Positions 26,193-33,975 are shown, counted from the stretch's first letter. The stretch: DNA of 33,975 bases from Verrucomicrobiota bacterium (GCA_963205455.1 CAUJJL010000124.1:1-33975); one strand, 5' to 3'. A program made the numbers and translations. Notes: generated by a model from the letters alone, not told the origin.

Positions 26193-26318
26193 GGGAGCCA
26201 GGCTGAACTTGTGGAAACAATACCCTGAGGCTATCACCTCAATCCAATCCTTCAGCTTTACCCGTTCTTGACGGCGAGACTCTTGAGCAATGTCGATATC
26301 TGGGTAAGCTATTCCATC

Positions 26319-26771
26319 ATGAAGTTGAGTACCCCCGTGTTAAAGACCCTTTTGATGACCGCCTCCATGACGATGGTTGTTCCTATCCTGGCGCAGTCCG
26401 CACCGTCCACCAAACCAAGGGTGAATGAGAAGAGCCACGAACCGCCCGAGTCGGAAACGGTGCTTCCAGGCAGTGTGGTTCCCCATGGAGACGGTTGGCT
26501 CAGCCTCTCGCTCGCAGGCGGTACTTTCCGTCTCGGGTGCTACGACGCGAAGAAGCAGCCCATCGACATGCCCTTTACACGCGCAACCGCCCGCTGGAAC
26601 TCAACGCTGCGTACCAGCGAGCAGCGCCTTGTCCTCAACCCTTCCGGCGATGGCAAAACTCTCAAGGGCAACAAGCCGGTCAAGCCGCCCTACGTTTTCA
26701 AAGTCTACCTGACGCTCATGAATGCAGATGATACGGTGGGCGCTTCCTATGTGATCGATTTCAGAGGCTGA
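26319..26771 (+). CDS. Small exported protein of unknown function
   Basis: The 150-residue protein starts with a signal peptide (MKLSTPVLKTLLMTASMTM, hydrophobic to about residue 24, cleavage probably near ILAQS). The mature part has a charged linker (about 30-45), then a beta-rich domain: GSVVPHGDGWLSLSLAGGTF, RLGCYDAKKQPIDM, RATARWNSTLR, RLVLNPSGDGKTL and PYVFKVYLTLMNADD. I do not recognise a family. The ATG at 26319 is chosen because the signal peptide starts there; the frame is open 51 bp further upstream. It is downstream of rarA on the same strand and converges on the transglutaminase gene, 21 bp between stops. Confidence 0.65.
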   Translation: MKLSTPVLKTLLMTASMTMVVPILAQSAPSTKPRVNEKSHEPPESETVLPGSVVPHGDGWLSLSLAGGTFRLGCYDAKKQPIDMPFTRATARWNSTLRTSEQRLVLNPSGDGKTLKGNKPVKPPYVFKVYLTLMNADDTVGASYVIDFRG

Positions 26772-26792
26772 TCCAAGGCGCCATCGTCCCGC

Positions 26793-27668
26793 TCACATGC
26801 GACGCATGACAACGGCAACACGGAGATCTTCCGTGTGCGTGCCTTTGAAAACTCCTCTCGTAGGCGAACAGTCAAGGTAGTCCCGACCAACCGCAACCTT
26901 CACATGCCGCTCCTCGACGATGCAATTGTTCGTGGGATCAAGCGGCCACCAGTAGCCTCCGGGCAAGTATGCCTCAACCCATGCGTGGCTCTCACTCGCA
27001 CCGATGAGCCGGGGTGACCCGTTGGCTTCGGAGGCCTTCCTTTCCGATTCCGTTTCAATATACCCCGTCACATAACGCGCGGGAATTTCCGCCGAGCGGA
27101 GTACCGCAATCATCAATTGCGCGAAGTCCTGGCAAACACCGGCCTTCAGTTTCAAGAAATCCAGCGGCGTCGAATCGACGCGGGTCACGCCAGGCTCGTA
27201 CCGAAAGGTTTCCTTGATCCAGGAATTGAGCCCCACCAGTGCCGATCCCAGAGGATCCTTCGCCTTGAACAACCGGTTAGCAAGCGCATGGATCTCCGAT
27301 GACAATACGATTGCCGGCGATGGCATCAGAAACTCGAACAGCCTGAGTTTTTCGCCTCGATACATCTGAACCGCTTCCGAAATGCTCATGCCCAGCGCGT
27401 GGTCCGGAATAGAAAGACGGCACGTATCCACTTCGCTGTTACTTTCCAGGATCAACTCTCTATGCCGCTGGATGATTGAGAAGGTTTCTACCTGGTTGCC
27501 AAAATAATCAGTATAGGCGTGGGTGTTGCACGCTGGATGCGTTACAAAACTCCTCGCATTCAGCCGTTGCCCCGCGTGATTGGCCGGCGTCAAGCGCGCC
27601 TCCATGAAGGACTCCGTCGCCGTCCCGGCGTAACGATAGTGCGTGCGGTGGCTGATTCGAAAACGCAT
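26793..27668 (-). CDS. Transglutaminase-like cysteine protease-fold protein
   Basis: This 291-residue protein has the two-part architecture common in bacteria: an N-terminal beta domain (about 1-130; RFRISHRTHYRYAGTATES, RLTPANHAGQRL) and a transglutaminase-like core (about 130-290). The catalytic triad is visible as C in AGVCQDFAQLM, H in SHAWVEAYLP and D in LDPTNNC. Family members cleave or crosslink peptide bonds; the substrate is unknown. It has no signal peptide from the ATG at 27668, so it is probably cytoplasmic. The frame is open 60 bp further, but the family N-terminus starts at 27668. It is divergent from the ribB gene, with 116 bp between. Confidence 0.92.
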   Translation of the reverse strand: MRFRISHRTHYRYAGTATESFMEARLTPANHAGQRLNARSFVTHPACNTHAYTDYFGNQVETFSIIQRHRELILESNSEVDTCRLSIPDHALGMSISEAVQMYRGEKLRLFEFLMPSPAIVLSSEIHALANRLFKAKDPLGSALVGLNSWIKETFRYEPGVTRVDSTPLDFLKLKAGVCQDFAQLMIAVLRSAEIPARYVTGYIETESERKASEANGSPRLIGASESHAWVEAYLPGGYWWPLDPTNNCIVEERHVKVAVGRDYLDCSPTRGVFKGTHTEDLRVAVVMRRM

Positions 27669-27784
27669 GAAATTGGTGATCAAATCGGCGTGGCCGAAAC
27701 TGGCAAGAATCGGGTTCACACGCGGCACACTGGATCACACCGCGGCAGGTTGACACGGTATTGCATGTTTCCGATTCTGTGGTG

Positions 27785-28891
27785 ATGAGCCTCACCGCCA
27801 CGTCATCGACTTTCGATAGCGTTGAATCCGTCGTGCAAGACATTGCTCAGGGTAAGCTCGTGATCGTTACCGATGACGAAGACCGTGAGAATGAAGGCGA
27901 TCTGATCATGGCTGCGTCGAAGGCGACGCCGCAGACCGTCAATATGCTCATACGCTACTGCAGCGGCATTGTTTGTGTTCCGATGCTTGAACATCAGCTC
28001 AAGCGTCTCGGGCTCGGACCGATGGTTGCCCGCAACCGCGAATCACACCGCACGGATTTCACGGTCAGTGTCGACGCTGCCGAGGGCATTTCCACAGGCA
28101 TCAGCGCCTACGACCGAACCCAGACGATACTGATCCTCGCCGGCGAAAACTCACGGCCCGAACAGCTTGTACAGCCCGGACACGTGTTTCCCCTGCGGGC
28201 CCGATCCGGCGGAGTGCTTGAGCGAGCAGGACATACCGAGGCTGCCGTTGACCTCTCGATCCTCGCAGGCCTTCACCCGAGCGGAGTTCTGTGCGAGCTC
28301 GTCAACGACGACGGCACAGTCCAACGCCTGCCTGAACTGATCGAATTCAAGCATCGCTTCAACCTCAAGATGATCTCTATCGCTGCACTCATAGAACATC
28401 GTGCGCGACGGGATCAATTGGTTGAAAAGGTGGCCAGCGCTCCTTTCCCGTCCACCTATGGCAACTTTGACCTCCACGTGTTCCGCAGCCGCCTTGATGG
28501 TCGGCACCATCTTGCGTTTGTCATGGGAACCCCAGGGCCGGAACCAACCTTGGTCCGGGTCCACAGTTCCAATGTCCTGAGCGATGTCTTCCTCTGCAAG
28601 GGCATGCACAGCCACCGGTCCCTCGAGGCGGCGCTTGAAGCAATCGCAAAAGCCGGAAAGGGTGTCATCCTATACATGGAGCCCACCAACGCGGGTGATC
28701 TTCTGGTCAAGAGGCTGACAGCCAAACCGGACGAGCCACATCCGCCCATGAGTTTTCGTGACTATGGAATCGGCGCGCAGATTCTGGCCGCGCTCGGGCT
28801 GCGACACATTCGCCTGATGACAAACAATCCACGAAAAGTTGTCGGGCTTGATGGCTACGGCCTCGAGTTGGTTGAACAAATCACCATGTAG
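27785..28891 (+). CDS. ribB: 3,4-Dihydroxy-2-butanone-4-phosphate synthase with degenerate GTP cyclohydrolase II domain
   Basis: This protein makes 3,4-dihydroxy-2-butanone 4-phosphate from ribulose 5-phosphate for riboflavin synthesis. Residues 1-205 are a complete RibB domain: VIVTDDEDRENEGDLIMAA (27-45), RTDFTVSVDA, AEGISTGISAYDR (99-111) and GHTEAAVDL. Residues about 225-368 align with RibA (GTP cyclohydrolase II), but the zinc ligands are gone: E. coli RibA C54, C65 and C67 correspond to N263, M274 and S276, and the catalytic HRQEGRG-like segment reads YMEPTNAGD. The second half is therefore probably not a cyclohydrolase, like RibBX proteins. It would need another GCHII in the genome. 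The ATG at 27785 starts at MSLTATSS. ribH lies 137 bp downstream. Confidence 0.93.
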   Translation: MSLTATSSTFDSVESVVQDIAQGKLVIVTDDEDRENEGDLIMAASKATPQTVNMLIRYCSGIVCVPMLEHQLKRLGLGPMVARNRESHRTDFTVSVDAAEGISTGISAYDRTQTILILAGENSRPEQLVQPGHVFPLRARSGGVLERAGHTEAAVDLSILAGLHPSGVLCELVNDDGTVQRLPELIEFKHRFNLKMISIAALIEHRARRDQLVEKVASAPFPSTYGNFDLHVFRSRLDGRHHLAFVMGTPGPEPTLVRVHSSNVLSDVFLCKGMHSHRSLEAALEAIAKAGKGVILYMEPTNAGDLLVKRLTAKPDEPHPPMSFRDYGIGAQILAALGLRHIRLMTNNPRKVVGLDGYGLELVEQITM

Positions 28892-29028
28892 GTCGGCGTC
28901 GCGGTGCAGATGGGGCCATGTTTTGCATGGTGAGTCTGCATCTTGAATTGATCATGCGAAGAGCCAGTCCATTGCATCCGGTTTAGTTTGCACCTCTTGA
29001 AGCCAACGTGCCCAATGGGCGGCTCACC

Positions 29029-29502
29029 ATGAGTCTCGATTCCGCAAAGGCGCCTTCCATTGACGCATCCCGCTTCTCCTTCGGGATCGTGGCCGCGCGT
29101 TTCAACCTCAGACTCGTAGATGCCCTGTTGGAACGTGCGCATGCAGAACTCATCCGTGCGGGAATCAAGGCAGCGCGAATTCGAATTGAGCGTGTACCAG
29201 GGTCACATGAGATACCCTATGCCGCACACGAACTCGCCCTTGGCCGACGCACGGATTGCGTCCTTGCGCTTGGCGTGCTCATCGGCGGCGACACCAACCA
29301 TCACGAACTTGTGGGGGAAAGTGTTTCCCACGCGCTTCAGCAGATCTCCGTTCTCACGCGCAAACCCGTGATCAATGGAGTGGTGGTTGCCAACAACCTC
29401 CAGCAAGCTGAAGAGCGAACCATTGGAAAGATTAACCGCGGTATGGAATTTGCCCATGCTGCGCTGGAAATGGCCGCATTGCGCCGCCGTTTGCAGCGGT
29501 GA
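29029..29502 (+). CDS. ribH: 6,7-Dimethyl-8-ribityllumazine synthase
   Basis: This enzyme joins 3,4-dihydroxy-2-butanone 4-phosphate with the ribitylaminopyrimidine to give lumazine, the riboflavin precursor. From the ATG at 29029 it has 157 residues. Diagnostic segments are FGIVAARFN, RVPGSHEIPYAAHELA and the catalytic loop LIGGDTNHHELV, where H91 corresponds to the catalytic His88 of E. coli RibH. NGVVVANNLQQAEERT matches the conserved C-terminal motif. The arginine of the usual RGAT loop is G here (GGDT). An in-frame GTG at 29008 would add seven residues. nusB follows after 39 bp, the ribH-nusB order that many bacteria keep. Confidence 0.95.
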   Translation: MSLDSAKAPSIDASRFSFGIVAARFNLRLVDALLERAHAELIRAGIKAARIRIERVPGSHEIPYAAHELALGRRTDCVLALGVLIGGDTNHHELVGESVSHALQQISVLTRKPVINGVVVANNLQQAEERTIGKINRGMEFAHAALEMAALRRRLQR

Positions 29503-29541
29503 CTGTTCAATTGATGGCTGCTTCGTTCTTTCATTCATTCG

Positions 29542-29988
29542 ATGAGTAAAGCCCAATTTGCCCAAAGACGCGACGGACGCGTTGCCGCGCTTCAATACCT
29601 TTTTGCCTGGAGCATGAACCCTCCTCTCGCCTTGGCCGACGATTTGCGCGTCTTCTTTGCGGGCAAGGACAAGCCGCGAGAACACTACGCATTCGGAGAG
29701 GAGCTGATTCACGGCACAATCCAGCATCTCCCGGAGATCGATGGCTACATTCGCTCGCTGGCGCACAACTGGGAGTTCGATCGCATTGCCAAGATCGATC
29801 TCACGATTCTTCGCCTGGCGATATTCGAAATGAAGTTTCGCACGGATATTCCTCCGGTCGTGTCAATCAATGAGGCCATCGATCTGTCCAAGGAGTTTTC
29901 CAACGCCGATGCGAAACGCTTCATCAACGGTATTCTCGATCGAATGAAGGGGCAACTTGGCCGCGATGCACGCAAGGCGGGATCCTGA
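29542..29988 (+). CDS. nusB: Transcription antitermination factor NusB
   Basis: This helical RNA-binding protein works with NusE (S10) on boxA RNA to prevent premature termination in rRNA operons. The 148-residue length is normal. The N-terminal AQRRDGRVAALQYLFAW and the C-terminal IDLTILRLAIFEMKF, PPVVSINEAIDLSKEFSNAD and RFINGILDRM segments are diagnostic. The ATG at 29542 is supported by the conserved N-terminus. It sits between ribH and ftsY, all on the plus strand with small gaps (39 and 42 bp), so the three probably share a transcript. Confidence 0.95.
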   Translation: MSKAQFAQRRDGRVAALQYLFAWSMNPPLALADDLRVFFAGKDKPREHYAFGEELIHGTIQHLPEIDGYIRSLAHNWEFDRIAKIDLTILRLAIFEMKFRTDIPPVVSINEAIDLSKEFSNADAKRFINGILDRMKGQLGRDARKAGS

Positions 29989-30030
29989 CGCATTCCAAGC
30001 GCCAAATCACAGCCACCGATTTCCGCAGTC

Positions 30031-30951
30031 ATGCTCGGACTTTTCAAGAAATTCAAGGAAGGCCTTTCCAAGACGGTTGCGTCAATTTCCGAAAGGACCC
30101 TCGGACTGTTCTCGGGTCGCAGAATAGACGCGTCATCCTTGGAAAGTCTGGAGGAAGCGCTCTATACCGCGGATTTTGGCGTGGCCACCACGGAAGAAAT
30201 TCTCTTTGAGATCAAGGCCGCCTTCAAGAAGGACAAGGATCTTCGCGGTCAGGACGCTGCCAGGATCGGAGCCACTGTCCTCGAACGTGTGCTCGCTGGA
30301 AGTGAGGGTACACTTACACCGGCTTCCTCGCCACCCACAACGATCGTGATGATCGGTGTGAATGGATCGGGCAAAACAACCACCTCTGCCAAACTTTCCT
30401 GGAGACTCAAGCAGGAGGGTAGGACGGTTACGCTTGCCGCTTGTGATACTTTTCGTGCAGCCGCCGTCGAGCAGCTGAAAACCTGGTCGCAAAGACTGGA
30501 TCTGGAACTGGTCGCAAGCCACACTGGTGCAGATGCCGCTGCAGTTGCTTTCGATGCATGGCAAGCCGCGCGCGCCCGCAATCGGGACTACCTGGTCATC
30601 GATACTGCGGGACGCCTCCACACCAAGAGCAACCTTATGGAGGAGCTCGCAAAGATCCGGCGCGTACTGCAACGTCATGACTCCACTGCGCCCCATCACA
30701 GCTGGCTCGTGGTCGATGGATCGCTTGGAAGCAATTCGATCGAGCAGGCAAAGGTATTTCACAAGGCATTCGGATTGTCGGGGCTTGTGGTTACAAAACT
30801 CGACGGCACCAGCCGCGGAGGTGCGATCGTTGGAATTTGGCGGGAACTCAGGCTACCGATATACTTCATCGGCCTCGGTGAGCAGGCCGAGGACCTCCAA
30901 CCGTTCAGCATTCAGAACTATTCCCGCGCGGTCTTTGGCATCGAAGGTTGA
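30031..30951 (+). CDS. ftsY: Signal recognition particle receptor FtsY
   Basis: This GTPase receives ribosome-SRP complexes at the membrane. The 306-residue protein has a short helical N-domain without the acidic A domain of E. coli FtsY. GTPase motifs are GVNGSGKTTT (about 106-115), DTFRAAAVEQL, DTAGRLHTKSNLMEEL and TKLDGTSRGGA; GLGEQAEDLQPF closes the domain. The segment that usually reads DATTGQN is DGSLGSNS here, so the conserved A, T and Q are changed; the other motifs are intact. The N-terminal MLGLFKKFKEGLSK could serve as a membrane-targeting helix. It follows nusB closely on the same strand. Confidence 0.96.
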   Translation: MLGLFKKFKEGLSKTVASISERTLGLFSGRRIDASSLESLEEALYTADFGVATTEEILFEIKAAFKKDKDLRGQDAARIGATVLERVLAGSEGTLTPASSPPTTIVMIGVNGSGKTTTSAKLSWRLKQEGRTVTLAACDTFRAAAVEQLKTWSQRLDLELVASHTGADAAAVAFDAWQAARARNRDYLVIDTAGRLHTKSNLMEELAKIRRVLQRHDSTAPHHSWLVVDGSLGSNSIEQAKVFHKAFGLSGLVVTKLDGTSRGGAIVGIWRELRLPIYFIGLGEQAEDLQPFSIQNYSRAVFGIEG

Positions 30952-30952
30952 C

Positions 30953-31219
30953 GTGGAGTTCTCGGCATTGGCGAAACCTCCGATCTCCACGCAGCCTAAG
31001 TTTGTCGGCCGCCGCTGGCTTTGGGTCATCGCTGCCCGCCTTGTCCAATCCGGACGCCAGGAGGAACAACAAGTAAGTATCAGCGACGGTTGGGCCAAAC
31101 AATTACGTGACGAATACAGACGCCTGCTCGAGTGGATCAGGTCAATTGCGCCGCAGTTCAACAATCTCGTACACGCATCAACTCCCGGCGGCGTGGATTT
31201 TGCCTTGCCCATCGCGTGA
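30953..31219 (+). CDS. Possible small protein after ftsY (low confidence)
   Basis: A GTG at 30953, one base after the ftsY stop codon, opens an 88-residue frame. Its middle (about 41-65, with SISDGWAKQLRDEYRRLLEW) looks like an amphipathic helix, and the base composition at third positions resembles neighbouring genes. I recognise no family, there is no Shine-Dalgarno sequence beyond the ftsY end, and an overlapping minus-strand frame is equally open. It would be translationally coupled to ftsY if real. Confidence 0.25.
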   Translation: MEFSALAKPPISTQPKFVGRRWLWVIAARLVQSGRQEEQQVSISDGWAKQLRDEYRRLLEWIRSIAPQFNNLVHASTPGGVDFALPIA

Positions 31220-31343
31220 AACTCTACCTTCAACTTAGTCATATTGGTTGAATGCTTTTCACTCAGAAGGGAGCGCACTGTCGTCTGATTTGCTCTGAGC
31301 TGCGTGTGCTCCTTCTTGTTCCCCCGCTGCGCCCTGTGACTCT

Positions 31344-33050
31344 ATGAATATTCAAGGATCTGGTACCCAACAAAATACCTACGACGCGATTGTAATCGGC
31401 TCTGGAATCAGTGGCGGCTGGGCTGCCAAGGAACTGAGCGAAAAAGGATTGAAGACCCTTGTCCTTGAGCGCGGGCAGGACGTCAAACATGGCGACTATC
31501 CGACCGCGATGATGGAGTCCTGGGAATTTCCCGGACGCACGAAGATTTCCAATGCGGAGCTCTCCAAGCAGTTGAAACAGAACCGCACGGGTTACACCAC
31601 ACATCCGGGATCGGCCCACTGGTTCGTCAACGATCTCGAGAATCCTTATTCTGAGGACAAGCGGTTCGATTGGATGCGAGGGTATCAGGTTGGTGGACGG
31701 TCTCTCACTTGGGGGCGTCAGTCCTATCGCTGGAGCGACCTCGACTTTGAGGCCAATGCCGTGGATGGGATGTCCATCGACTGGCCCATTCGATATGCCG
31801 ACATTGCCCCCTGGTACGACTACGCCGAACGATTTGCGGGCATCAGTGGCAGCAAGGAAGGACTTCCCCAGTTGCCGGATGGGCAGTTCCTCCCACCGAT
31901 GGAACTCAACTGCCTGGAGCGCCAGGTCAAGCAGCGCATAGCCAAGGCGTTCAATGGCCGGGCCATGATCATTGGGCGCTGCGCGAACCTGACGGTTCCC
32001 CACAATGGACGTGCCAATTGTCAGTTCCGCGATCGCTGCATCCGGGGTTGCCCCTACGGGGCCTATTTCAGCAGCAATGCGGCGACTTTGCCGGCGGCCT
32101 ATGCAACCGGGAACCTTACGCTTAGACCGTATTCAATCGTCAGCGAAATCATTTACGACAAGGAGAAGAAGCGGGCGAGGGGCGTACGAATCATTGATGC
32201 CCAGACGAATGAAGTGATGGAATTTTATGCAAAGGTGATTTTCTCCTGCGCATCTGCGGTCGCATCGACCTACATCCTGCTGAATTCGAAATCTGATCGG
32301 TTTCCAAACGGCTTGGGCAATGACAGTGGCGAACTCGGTCACAATCTCATGGATCACCACTTCAAGGTGGGGGCCAACGGGGAGTCGGATGAATTTGCTG
32401 ACATGTTTTATAAAGGGCAGCGACCCAATGGGGTCTATGTACCCCGTTTCCGCAACCTGGATCGGAAATCCCAACGCAAGGACTATGTCCGTGGCTTCGG
32501 TTACCAGGGCCGCGCCAGTCGAACCGACTGGTCTCGGGGAATCCGGGAGCTCAACTATTTTGGGTCTCAGATGAAAGTCGACCTCATCGCTCCCGGACCC
32601 TGGCGCTTCGGCATGGGATCCTGGGGCGAATGTCTGCCGTATCATTCCAACCGCCTGTACCTCAATGACAAGGTTCGCGACAAGTGGGGACAGCCTACGG
32701 TGACATTTGACTGTGAGTGGAAGGAAAATGAATATGCGATGCGTAAGGACATGAAGGTTTCGGCAATGGAGATGCTTGAGGCTGCGGGCCTGAAGAATGT
32801 CACTTCTTTTGACGATCCTTTGGCACCAGGACTCTGCATTCATGAAATGGGGACTGCCCGTATGGGTAGGGATCCCAAGACATCCGTCCTAAACAAGTGG
32901 AATCAGGTGCATGCGGTGCCCAATGTTTTCGTTACGGATGGCGCCTGCATGACGTCTGCGGCCTGCGTCAACCCATCATTGACCTACATGGCGCTTACCG
33001 CCCGCGCCTGTGATCATGCCGTGAGTGAACTCAAGAAACACAACCTCTGA
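31344..33050 (+). CDS. GMC-family flavoprotein dehydrogenase, large subunit
   Basis: This is a 568-residue FAD-dependent dehydrogenase of the glucose-methanol-choline family, of the kind in bacterial glucose/gluconate/sorbitol dehydrogenase complexes. The FAD-binding motif GSGISGG lies at 19-25 and the VLERGQ strand end at about 40-45. Three cysteines, C226, C232 and C236 (NCQFRDRCIRGCPYG), have the 6 and 4 spacing of the 3Fe-4S ligands of FAD-glucose dehydrogenase alpha subunits. Catalytic residues are H500 in CIHEMGTARMG and N543 in NPSLTYMALTA. It has no signal peptide, so it would ride out with the Tat-exported small subunit encoded 12 bp downstream. The substrate sugar or alcohol is unknown. 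Confidence 0.93.
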   Translation: MNIQGSGTQQNTYDAIVIGSGISGGWAAKELSEKGLKTLVLERGQDVKHGDYPTAMMESWEFPGRTKISNAELSKQLKQNRTGYTTHPGSAHWFVNDLENPYSEDKRFDWMRGYQVGGRSLTWGRQSYRWSDLDFEANAVDGMSIDWPIRYADIAPWYDYAERFAGISGSKEGLPQLPDGQFLPPMELNCLERQVKQRIAKAFNGRAMIIGRCANLTVPHNGRANCQFRDRCIRGCPYGAYFSSNAATLPAAYATGNLTLRPYSIVSEIIYDKEKKRARGVRIIDAQTNEVMEFYAKVIFSCASAVASTYILLNSKSDRFPNGLGNDSGELGHNLMDHHFKVGANGESDEFADMFYKGQRPNGVYVPRFRNLDRKSQRKDYVRGFGYQGRASRTDWSRGIRELNYFGSQMKVDLIAPGPWRFGMGSWGECLPYHSNRLYLNDKVRDKWGQPTVTFDCEWKENEYAMRKDMKVSAMEMLEAAGLKNVTSFDDPLAPGLCIHEMGTARMGRDPKTSVLNKWNQVHAVPNVFVTDGACMTSAACVNPSLTYMALTARACDHAVSELKKHNL

Positions 33051-33062
33051 GCTGAGCTGCCG

Positions 33063-33659
33063 ATGAAAACCGATGCCTCTGTCCATTCTGGATCTGTCGC
33101 GGAGCTGACGCGCCGCGATGCCATTCGCCGCGCCGCATTGCTGCTCGGTGTTGCGTTTTCGCCGTCACTGGTGGCGCGTGTGGTGCGTGCGCAGGAAGGG
33201 TATCCCGGCCCAGCGAACTCGGTCGGCCTTTCACCGAGTGAGCTGGAAACGGCCTCTGCGTTGGTGGAAAGAATCATTCCTCGTACCGATACACCCGGTG
33301 CGATCGATGTAGGTGTCCCAGCATTCATCAACGTGATGTGCGTAGGCTATCTTACGAAGGAAGAGCACGACCTGATCCTGGATGGCTTGGTTGAGGTGGA
33401 AAAGCGCTCCGCGAGCTTACAGGGTCGCTCGTTTTCCAAGCTCGGCGCAGCGGAACAGGATTCTCTTCTGCGGGCCATCGCCGATGAACCTCAGGGAAGG
33501 ATGGGCCGATTTTTCCGGCAGATACGCGAATTGACGATCCTTGGGTATTTCACCTCTGAAGAAGTCGGGAAGAATGTGCTTCACTACAACCCGGTGCCAG
33601 GGGGCTTTGACGCCTGTGTCCCGATAGCAGATGTTGGAAATGTGAATTGGACGAGGTAG
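33063..33659 (+). CDS. Gluconate 2-dehydrogenase subunit 3 family protein (Tat signal)
   Basis: This is the small subunit that partners GMC dehydrogenases and carries the export signal. The 198-residue protein starts with a twin-arginine signal: the RR of TRRDAIRRAALLLGVAF (about 16-32), followed by a hydrophobic stretch and a cleavage site near VRAQ-E. The conserved mature part includes LSPSELETASALVERIIP-type sequence, RTDTPGAIDVGVPAFI, and TILGYFTSEEVGKNVLHYNPVPGGFDAC near the C-terminus (split here from 166 on). In Burkholderia-type complexes the small subunit gene precedes the large one; here it follows it by 12 bp, and no cytochrome c subunit is visible within the window. Confidence 0.92.
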   Translation: MKTDASVHSGSVAELTRRDAIRRAALLLGVAFSPSLVARVVRAQEGYPGPANSVGLSPSELETASALVERIIPRTDTPGAIDVGVPAFINVMCVGYLTKEEHDLILDGLVEVEKRSASLQGRSFSKLGAAEQDSLLRAIADEPQGRMGRFFRQIRELTILGYFTSEEVGKNVLHYNPVPGGFDACVPIADVGNVNWTR

Positions 33660-33747
33660 CAGGGTCAGAGGGATCGATGCATTCGATTTGAATTCAGGTT
33701 GTGTGCCCGACAGTTAGTCGCGGCGTAAGTTGGCGTGCGCGTTTACG

Positions 33748-33766
33748 ACGCCTCATTAGGAGGCGT
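33748..33766. terminator. Possible stem-loop after the GMC operon
   Basis: ACGCCTC (33748-33754), loop ATTAG, GAGGCGT (33760-33766). The stem can be extended by ACG/CGT (33745-33747 with 33768-33770) around a bulged T. No T-run follows, so it is a weak terminator candidate. Confidence 0.35.
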
Positions 33767-33845
33767 TCGTCCCTGAATTCCTGCCATTCGACTTATTTAT
33801 TGCACAGTTCATCATGATTTGTTCACACTTTGGCCTAAATAATGC

Positions 33846-33870
33846 CCGGGCTATCCTTCAGGTCGCCCGG
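33846..33870. terminator. Second stem-loop before the gene leaving the window
   Basis: CCGGGC (33846-33851) and GCCCGG (33865-33870) form a 6-bp stem with a 13-nt loop, followed by CTTGTTTGAC. It could end the GMC transcript or be part of the leader of the next gene. Confidence 0.3.
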
Positions 33871-33901
33871 CTTGTTTGACTAAAAAAACAACAAATACCA
33901 C

Positions 33902-33975
33902 ATGAACTACCTCCGCATGTCGGGGATGGTGGCTGGGCGCTCCTATTCGGGATCCGCGATAGCCATCAACCGTAA
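33902..33975 (+). CDS. Start of a gene truncated by the window end
   Basis: An ATG at 33902 opens a frame that stays open to the last base (24 codons, MNYLRMSGMVAGRSYSGSAI and onwards). An A-rich leader (TAAAAAAACAACAAATACC) precedes it, a common setting for verrucomicrobial starts. Too little is visible to name a product. Confidence 0.4.
   Translation, partial: MNYLRMSGMVAGRSYSGSAIAINR

Noticed and set aside
25278..26237. 319-residue minus-strand frame opposite rarA
   Set aside because: The RarA motifs on the plus strand are complete; the antisense frame is a by-product of GC-rich codon use.
1..33975. CRISPR array, prophage, toxin-antitoxin pair or defence island
   Set aside because: No repeat-spacer pattern, phage structural genes or recognisable defence genes are seen. 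Apart from the IS66 part, the window is core-genome-like.

Overview
The window is a GC-rich bacterial chromosome segment of mostly housekeeping and conserved hypothetical genes. It starts inside an insertion sequence. Gene content and style fit Verrucomicrobiota, most likely the Opitutales/Opitutaceae: many starts lack a clear Shine-Dalgarno sequence, several start codons are TTG or GTG, a bacterial GlyRS of the single-chain type is present, and there are DUF2298-like and multihaem/TPR proteins. This taxonomic placement is an inference from gene families; no rRNA is present to confirm it.

Left end (1-1604): the 3' part of an IS66-family element with its right terminal inverted repeat, then 545 bp without a gene that carries several strong inverted repeats. 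From 1605 to 4580 runs a fatty-acid-synthesis operon, accB-accC, followed by an Asp23/YqhY-family gene and a membrane-anchored Asp23/AmaP-like gene. Next, on the plus strand, come a short-chain dehydrogenase/epimerase, a sugar nucleotidyltransferase, a CNNM/CBS transporter-like membrane protein and an unannotated protein with protein-kinase-like motifs. From 9256 to 12702 are a secreted peroxiredoxin (minus), a glycine-rich RRM protein with a clear rho-independent terminator, a uracil-DNA glycosylase, a secreted FKBP prolyl isomerase and a RarD/EamA transporter (minus). Small lipoprotein-like and single-pass membrane proteins follow.

From 14499 to 24483 all genes are on the minus strand, in transcription order: DUF2298-like membrane protein, ComEC without its nuclease domain, a small UVR/coiled-coil protein, glycyl-tRNA synthetase, an eight-haem cytochrome fused to HEAT/TPR repeats, DusB-like tRNA-dihydrouridine synthase, and a MarC-family protein. 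The plus strand resumes with rarA (replication-associated AAA+ ATPase) and a small secreted protein. A transglutaminase-like gene on the minus strand is divergent from a riboflavin/translation cluster: ribB fused to a degenerate ribA-like domain, then ribH, nusB and ftsY. The right end holds a GMC flavoprotein dehydrogenase with a probable Fe-S cysteine cluster and its Tat-exported small subunit, then the first codons of a gene that leaves the window.

There is no CRISPR array, no phage and no complete accessory island. The points most worth a second look are the kinase-like protein at 8264-9199, the accBC-asp23-amaP arrangement, the RibB protein whose GTP cyclohydrolase II half has lost all zinc ligands, the octahaem-HEAT-TPR cytochrome, and the overlapping hairpins between the IS66 end and accB.
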